Shown: positions 4,678 to 9,508 of the stretch, in pieces
Numbering within the stretch: the first letter of the stretch is position 1
Layout of the letters: every line of letters starts with the position of its first letter
Assembly: GCA_035651635.1 (NCBI GenBank)
Contig: DASRFK010000022.1
Location: forward strand, 1-9,508
Length of the DNA: 9,508 nucleotides
Source: JANXQE01 sp035651635
Lineage (GTDB): Bacteria; Verrucomicrobiota; Verrucomicrobiia; Limisphaerales; UBA8199
Direction of reading: 5' to 3'
Made by a program: the position numbers and the translations under genes
Notes under the pieces: model-generated
What the model was told of the DNA's origin: nothing
Databases searched by the model: none
Seen by the model: only the letters and a program-made list of their open reading frames with translations

Positions 4678-6084
4678 TTAGGACGCTCTGGAACTGCCGT
4701 TCTGCCCGGCTATGAATTCCGCGTAGCTTACCCACTGCTGGTTATCCACCGCGCAGACCTGGGTCTCGGCCGTGATCACACCCTGCTGTGCGAACAGCGC
4801 CAGGTCCTCGGCTGTATGTGGTCCCTGAACACCTTGGCCAAAGAAATAGAATTTTCTGGCGGAGTTCGACCGTTGCGGGACTTCTCCGAGGGCGGAAGCC
4901 TTATCGTTCACAATTTCCGGAGGTGAATCAAGGCCTTCGGAATAGTAATCGAGGGACGAAGGTTCAGGGTCAGGGACAATGTACGGCGGAGGATTGGAAA
5001 CTCTCATGGACGAAGCGCAGTCTCGGAAGGCCTCCATTGCCTTTCTGAAGCAGGTCGCGGCTGCTTGATTCGACACCATGAAAAGCTCGTTTAGTCCCGT
5101 GTCCGATTTGAAATACAGTTCTGTATAAAGTGCAATTGGGATTTCGGCGTTATCCCGAAACCGGCGATCGGGTCCACCGTCCTTATTTACGTAGCGCCAG
5201 CTCCGACCGACGATTTGAGCATCGGAGGGCACTCCATCTCGTTCCAGAAATTTCGTCGGGTTTTGAGTCAGGCGCAGGCTGCTGTAGGAAACCGCGCCGA
5301 TTCCTTTCGCGTCATAGATCAGGATTCGGTCGGGAAACAGGTAAACGTTCTGCCGCCCGGCCGGTAGGCACATGATCGGAATGTTGGTTTTAACGAATGG
5401 CGGAGCCTTGATTTGGAAACGTGCCGAGCTCCGCTTGACTGTCGAATCCGCCCCCGCATGGTACTTGCGGTCGTAAACAGCCGCTTCAGCATCGACGTGC
5501 CACTTGCCTCCGCAACGGGCCAACGCCTCGAAAGCGTTATGCAGGGATTCAAAACCCGGTAGTATTGGGGGCTCCAAATTGTAGAACAGGATGGTTGTCT
5601 TGCGTTGCTGGTCCCACCAAAAGCAGAATCCGGTCAGGCAGGCGAGCAACACATCCAGCGTAATCCAGGCCCAATTGGGATTGGCAAAAGTGACCACGAT
5701 TGACGCGATGCAGAAAACCAAAGTCACGGGACCGAAGCGGAACAGTGACCTCTTGCTGTTGAGCTCCAAAAGCAATGCCGCTGCGCTGTGGTCCACCATC
5801 TGGGTGGCATCAGCACTCTCAATCTCCACCATCTGCTCAATTGTCGATGTCTGAGCCGCGGGCTGCGGTGTATACGAAGGTGCCAGCTCGCGGCCAGTCG
5901 TGCGGCGGTTGCTGCCAAGCGTCTGGCGGTAATAAAGTCCTCCCATGCCCGCATGGATGTAATTCCCTCGCGCCCCAGTGCCCACGCGGAAACCTTTCAC
6001 TCCCGCGGACACACCAATTCCCGAACTCGAAAGATTGAACCTCAATGGCCCGAAGCTGAGGCTCTTCCTGATATAAAACCCCAT
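4678..6084 (-). CDS. DUF4236 / transmembrane / GYF_2 protein
   Basis: A 468-residue multidomain membrane protein of unknown function. Residues 1-55 match the DUF4236 domain: MGFYIRKSLSFGPLRFNLS, SGIGVSAGVKGFRVGTGARG, then the GMGGLYYR end. Two transmembrane helices follow at about 117-134 and 138-156, placing the N-terminal and C-terminal parts on the same side, probably the cytoplasm. Residues about 165-355 form a conserved-looking domain with VYLFPDRILIYDAKGIGAVS (247-266) and RSWRYVNKDGGPDRRFRDN (294-312). A proline-rich linker (364-375) precedes a C-terminal GYF_2 domain (411-459: KFYFFGQGVQGPHTAEDLAL ... WVSYAEF). The start is three bases after the helicase stop with no clear ribosome site, so translation is probably coupled to the helicase. 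GYF domains bind proline-rich peptides in eukaryotes; in bacteria the role is open. I infer a membrane partner of the helicase. Confidence 0.85.
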   Translation of the reverse strand: MGFYIRKSLSFGPLRFNLSSSGIGVSAGVKGFRVGTGARGNYIHAGMGGLYYRQTLGSNRRTTGRELAPSYTPQPAAQTSTIEQMVEIESADATQMVDHSAAALLLELNSKRSLFRFGPVTLVFCIASIVVTFANPNWAWITLDVLLACLTGFCFWWDQQRKTTILFYNLEPPILPGFESLHNAFEALARCGGKWHVDAEAAVYDRKYHAGADSTVKRSSARFQIKAPPFVKTNIPIMCLPAGRQNVYLFPDRILIYDAKGIGAVSYSSLRLTQNPTKFLERDGVPSDAQIVGRSWRYVNKDGGPDRRFRDNAEIPIALYTELYFKSDTGLNELFMVSNQAAATCFRKAMEAFRDCASSMRVSNPPPYIVPDPEPSSLDYYSEGLDSPPEIVNDKASALGEVPQRSNSARKFYFFGQGVQGPHTAEDLALFAQQGVITAETQVCAVDNQQWVSYAEFIAGQNGSSRAS

Positions 6085-6087
6085 AAT

Positions 6088-9000
6088 CTAGGCAACCCTG
6101 CTTTCCGATTTCACAGCCGCAGGCTCTCCTTCAGCCTGGATGGATTCCGCGACTCTGGCCAGGTGCAAATTGGAGTTGGTGAAAATGGTGGGGGACCAAA
6201 GCCGATGAAGCTTCCAACCCTGCCTTTCCAGTGCGGCTGTGCGGAATAGTTCCCATTCTACGGGATCTGATGCCTGCTGAAACCGCGACATATCACACAG
6301 AACTCCCAGTCCGGCGTCATCCGCCTGGCCAGGGCGTCTGACAAATAAATCGATGCAAAAGCCAGGGGTTCCCCACGGAACGCGTGCGCTGAGCTGATGG
6401 CTCGTGGCCAGTAAATGCGCGACATTGACGGAAAGAGGCGATGCATACTCGGTCTTGTCGATGGTTACGACCGCACTCTCTTGTCGTTTTTCCTCGCGCG
6501 AGCGCTGATCCACTTTTTGCAGGTTCTCGATGTATGCCAGGTAGGCATAGAGCAGCCAGCGGCCATTGGGCGTCTGGTCCTGCTCAACCGGCGGCAGCGC
6601 CCTGTATTCGCTGGTCGGGATCGACGTGACCACATGGACCATCTCCCGGGCGCGCGTAATCAGGACATTCAGCCGGCGGCCCCCTCCTGCCTGGCTAAGC
6701 GGGCCGAACCCTCGGCGGAACCGGCCGGCCTTATCCGGGCCGAAGGTCGTGCTGATGATGATGTGGTCGCGCTCATCGCCCTGCACATTTTCCAGGTTTT
6801 TGACGAACAACCCCTCGAATGAGGCGCTCCCTTTACGCTTACGCGCTTCTTCGAGGCGCTCCTCGAAATCGCGGTCCTGCTCGCAGCGTTCCTGCAGCGT
6901 GTCCAGGATCACGTCCCGCTGGGTGAGATTGAAGCAGGCAACACCTATGGACGGACGGTCGTGCGCCACGAGCAGCTTGCTTACTATATCGCATACCAAC
7001 CTCGCTTCCTTCTTGTTGGCCCGCTCCTCGTATGTCCCGTCGGCGCGAATCAGCTCCAGCGCGATGGATTTCTTTCGACTGGGGTGGCAGGGAATGGCTT
7101 GTAAGCGGTTCTGGTAAAAGTTCCGGTTGCTGAATCCGATCAGTGCCTCGTCATGGGATCGATAGTGGACATCCAGATACGACTGCTGCACGGCCGTGTT
7201 CAGCGCCGCACCCAACAAATCTTCTGTCTCTGACTGCTGCTGCTCGAAGAGATCCTGCTCCGAATCAGCTTCGCTCACCTCGCTTTCGGCCAAAGCCGTT
7301 TCAAAGAAGCGGGTCGGCGGCAGTTGTTTGGGATCGCCAGCAATCACGATTCGCTTGCCTCGAAGTAGAACCGGCAAAGCTTCTTCCAAACGGCACTGGG
7401 ACGCTTCATCGAAGACTATCGCATCGAATAGCGGAAGCCGTGGGAAAATCTGGGCTACCGTAGCAGGGCTGGCCATCCAGACGGGGCAAATGTCGAACAA
7501 CGGATCCCGGTCGGCCCCGTTTGCCCCTTGGAGGATCACCTGGCGGAGCTTCATGGCGCGCTCCCCTCGAGTTACCAGTCGACGTTTGAGGGAAGCGCCC
7601 AAACTATTCAGCTGAGTTCCCGTTCTCGCCAATAGTCGTGATTTCTGAAGCCCGACCCAACGATTCAGGATCGTATTGCGCACCAGCCCGAATTTCTGAG
7701 ACTCCAGCTCACGGTATCGCTGAAAACATTTTTCCATCCGCTCCTGATCGACCTGCTGGAGAAACGGGTTCGACCGGATCCGGGCCGAGATTTCTTTGGT
7801 CAGTAACGCAAACCTTAATGCTTTGATTCCGGCGTCCGAGTCGGCCGACTGGTAGATCAGCACGGCCACGGGGTTACGCAGCCCTTCCGGAATCTGCTGA
7901 AAGGCCAGGCGCATCCGCAGTACCACCTCCAGCGTGGGGAGTTTGGCAATTAGCTCATTAACCAGTTGCAGGGCCGTTTTGCCAGCTCTCCAGGCGGCCG
8001 TGGTTTCCGAAACCCAAGTATGCGAGAACAGCCTCGTTGAATCCATCGCAGTAAGTAACTCGTGGAGATGGATTGCCCGCTCGGCAGACTTGCTCAGCTT
8101 TTCTGCCAGTCCGCCAAGCGGCTCGCCCATTGACGTGGCGAACAATGCCGCGACTGACTCATCCGCTTTTTCCTTCAACTCAAGAATTGTTTCAATGGTT
8201 TTCTTGAATTTGCTCAGGGTCTCAAGAAGTTCCGCGTCCTTGACCAAGCCGGAGGCCGCTCTCAACTGGTTTGAGGTCAGGAAATCCTGGCAGAGAGCGC
8301 GGGACTTTAGGCCGGTCAGGAAAGCAAACAACCGTTTTCCGGTTTGCGAGGAGATATGCAGTCCAAATTTCTTGGCCACCTCATCTGCTGCAGCTTTCTT
8401 TTTGCGGTGGATGAACGCGTGCCAGGATTCGGCGGTGGCGTTGTAGTTTTCCAAGTCCGCCTGCCACGCGTTAATCTCGGTGACGGAAAGGCTCTTGGTG
8501 GCGACTACTGCTGCGATTTCCACGTCCAATGGGGCCGTTGATATCGCGGCCACATGCAGGTCCAAACCTTGCACCGCACTAAGTGTTTGTTTCAACACCT
8601 CGGGCGCCTTGGAATACCATGTCTTGCGGATGTCGGGTGTGGCTTGGGGTTCAAATTCCAAAAGCAGTCCCGCTAAGCGTCGGCGCGTCTTTGCCTGCGC
8701 AGGCAAATCGCCAACCGCTAATGGCGGCAGGCTCTCGTCCGCGCTTTTGTCCAGAGTTTCAGCCAGGGGAATTAACTTCTCCAGACTGCCGCGAATATCG
8801 GACAGCGGTCGCGTCAAAAATTCACCAAGCTCCAGACCGGCCGCAGTAGCCCAAGGATTTTTCGGATATTCGACAGCAATACCTCTGTCGAATGTTTCGG
8901 CGATTGCCGATTTGGCGGAGTCGAGATCACCGAGGTGCGCCTGGGCGAGATAGCCTTCGTCGATCGTGTAGCCACTGCCGTTTCCGCCTTCTAAACCCAG

Positions 9001-9508
9001 CCAATCACCGACCAGGTTGTGAAACGTGGACTGGCCGGGTTTCGGTGCCTCCGCCAAAGCGTTGAAGTAGCCGCTGAGTTCGAGGTGAAGCTTTTGGAGT
9101 TCGCCATCCACAGCGGTCAGTTGGGCCTCGGCACCTGCATTTGTCCCGCGCTCGGCCAGTGTATCGAGATAATCCCGCAACTTCATATACAACGTGCGCT
9201 GGTCCCGCTGAGGGTCATGGACGATGGCACACAAGTCCCCAATGCCAAGATGCGTAAGGCGGTTATAGACGACGTCGAGCGCGGTGCGTTTATCACAGAC
9301 CATCAGTACGCGTTCTCCGCGCGAAAGATGGTCTCCAATGATATTGGAGATGGTCTGGCTCTTGCCGGTGCCGGGCGGTCCGTGAATCACCAGGACAGGA
9401 GACTCCTTGGCTAGGCGTGTCGCCCTGGACTGGCAGGGGTCGGCCGCGCAAAGGAGCTTCTCCTCGGCAAGCACTCGTTGCCGTTTCGCAGGAGCCTCAT
9501 ACTTCATG
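6088..9508 (-). CDS. SF1 DNA2/NAM7-like helicase with C-terminal nuclease-like domain (5' end outside window)
   Basis: An ATP-dependent superfamily 1 helicase of the DNA2/NAM7 (AAA_11/AAA_12) type, 1139 residues visible and open at the right edge; the ATG at 9505-9507 is probably internal, since relatives carry further N-terminal sequence. Motifs, numbered from that ATG: Q-motif region LCAADPCQ (19-26), Walker A GPPGTGKSQT (43-52), Walker B VFDEASQC (698-705), motif III GDPKQLPPT (724-732), motif IV HYRSHDEALI (781-790), motif V NVQGDERDHII (907-917), motif VI LNVLITRARE (946-955). A helical insertion of about 640 residues lies between Walker A and B, as usual in this group. Residues about 1022-1112 look like the Vsr-like REase_MTES_1575 domain: PWGTPGFCIDLFV, VLCDMSRF, ERQGWKLHRLWS. 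The expected E and H of IECDGxxYH are not present. Likely role: remodelling of DNA or RNA in defence or repair (inference). Confidence 0.9.
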   Translation of the reverse strand, partial: MKYEAPAKRQRVLAEEKLLCAADPCQSRATRLAKESPVLVIHGPPGTGKSQTISNIIGDHLSRGERVLMVCDKRTALDVVYNRLTHLGIGDLCAIVHDPQRDQRTLYMKLRDYLDTLAERGTNAGAEAQLTAVDGELQKLHLELSGYFNALAEAPKPGQSTFHNLVGDWLGLEGGNGSGYTIDEGYLAQAHLGDLDSAKSAIAETFDRGIAVEYPKNPWATAAGLELGEFLTRPLSDIRGSLEKLIPLAETLDKSADESLPPLAVGDLPAQAKTRRRLAGLLLEFEPQATPDIRKTWYSKAPEVLKQTLSAVQGLDLHVAAISTAPLDVEIAAVVATKSLSVTEINAWQADLENYNATAESWHAFIHRKKKAAADEVAKKFGLHISSQTGKRLFAFLTGLKSRALCQDFLTSNQLRAASGLVKDAELLETLSKFKKTIETILELKEKADESVAALFATSMGEPLGGLAEKLSKSAERAIHLHELLTAMDSTRLFSHTWVSETTAAWRAGKTALQLVNELIAKLPTLEVVLRMRLAFQQIPEGLRNPVAVLIYQSADSDAGIKALRFALLTKEISARIRSNPFLQQVDQERMEKCFQRYRELESQKFGLVRNTILNRWVGLQKSRLLARTGTQLNSLGASLKRRLVTRGERAMKLRQVILQGANGADRDPLFDICPVWMASPATVAQIFPRLPLFDAIVFDEASQCRLEEALPVLLRGKRIVIAGDPKQLPPTRFFETALAESEVSEADSEQDLFEQQQSETEDLLGAALNTAVQQSYLDVHYRSHDEALIGFSNRNFYQNRLQAIPCHPSRKKSIALELIRADGTYEERANKKEARLVCDIVSKLLVAHDRPSIGVACFNLTQRDVILDTLQERCEQDRDFEERLEEARKRKGSASFEGLFVKNLENVQGDERDHIIISTTFGPDKAGRFRRGFGPLSQAGGGRRLNVLITRAREMVHVVTSIPTSEYRALPPVEQDQTPNGRWLLYAYLAYIENLQKVDQRSREEKRQESAVVTIDKTEYASPLSVNVAHLLATSHQLSARVPWGTPGFCIDLFVRRPGQADDAGLGVLCDMSRFQQASDPVEWELFRTAALERQGWKLHRLWSPTIFTNSNLHLARVAESIQAEGEPAAVKSESRVA

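Noticed and set aside
6415..8953. Several long plus-strand ORFs (up to 183 codons) opposite the helicase gene
   Set aside because: They are antisense shadows of a high-GC coding frame whose helicase motifs are unmistakable.

Overview
The window looks like chromosomal DNA from a member of the Verrucomicrobiota, probably near Pedosphaera/Limisphaerales. This is inferred from gene content: a membrane-anchored HEAT-repeat protein with the N-terminal motif YAGCTLSYW, small PVC-type lipoproteins, an alpha/beta-hydrolase family I associate with this group, and a GYF_2 protein. Shine-Dalgarno sequences are weak or absent at several starts. No rRNA, tRNA, CRISPR array, transposase or phage gene was found.

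Left part (1-4500): short, mostly single genes on both strands, several of them damaged. In order: the 3' end of an unrecognised gene (3-80, +); an alpha/beta hydrolase with an intact catalytic triad whose N-terminal coding sequence continues upstream of any usable start codon and seems to change frame near 133-140; a convergent HEAT-repeat protein (-); a relic of an ankyrin repeat (+) abutting, tail to tail, an SGNH/GDSL esterase that is cut off just after its third motif (-); a SnoaL-like NTF2-fold protein (-); and divergently a three-gene cluster (+) of a PEGA-like lipoprotein, a small membrane-anchored protein broken by an apparent one-base deletion, and a 105-residue protein of unknown function. 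This part reads as an accessory stretch that is accumulating debris.

Right part (4466-9508): one minus-strand transcription unit, about half of the window. It begins outside the window with a large SF1 (DNA2/NAM7-like) helicase that has all its helicase motifs and ends in a Vsr-like/REase_MTES_1575-type nuclease fold. Three bases later comes a 468-residue membrane protein with a DUF4236 N-terminus, two transmembrane helices, a conserved middle domain and a C-terminal GYF_2 domain. Eight bases after that is a possible 67-residue ORF with a good Shine-Dalgarno sequence. Helicase-nuclease genes of this build often occur in defence or genome-integrity loci, so this is the best candidate for an undescribed system. 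Two points stand out: the nuclease domain appears to have lost residues expected at its active site, and the helicase is directly followed by an uncharacterised DUF4236/GYF_2 membrane protein.
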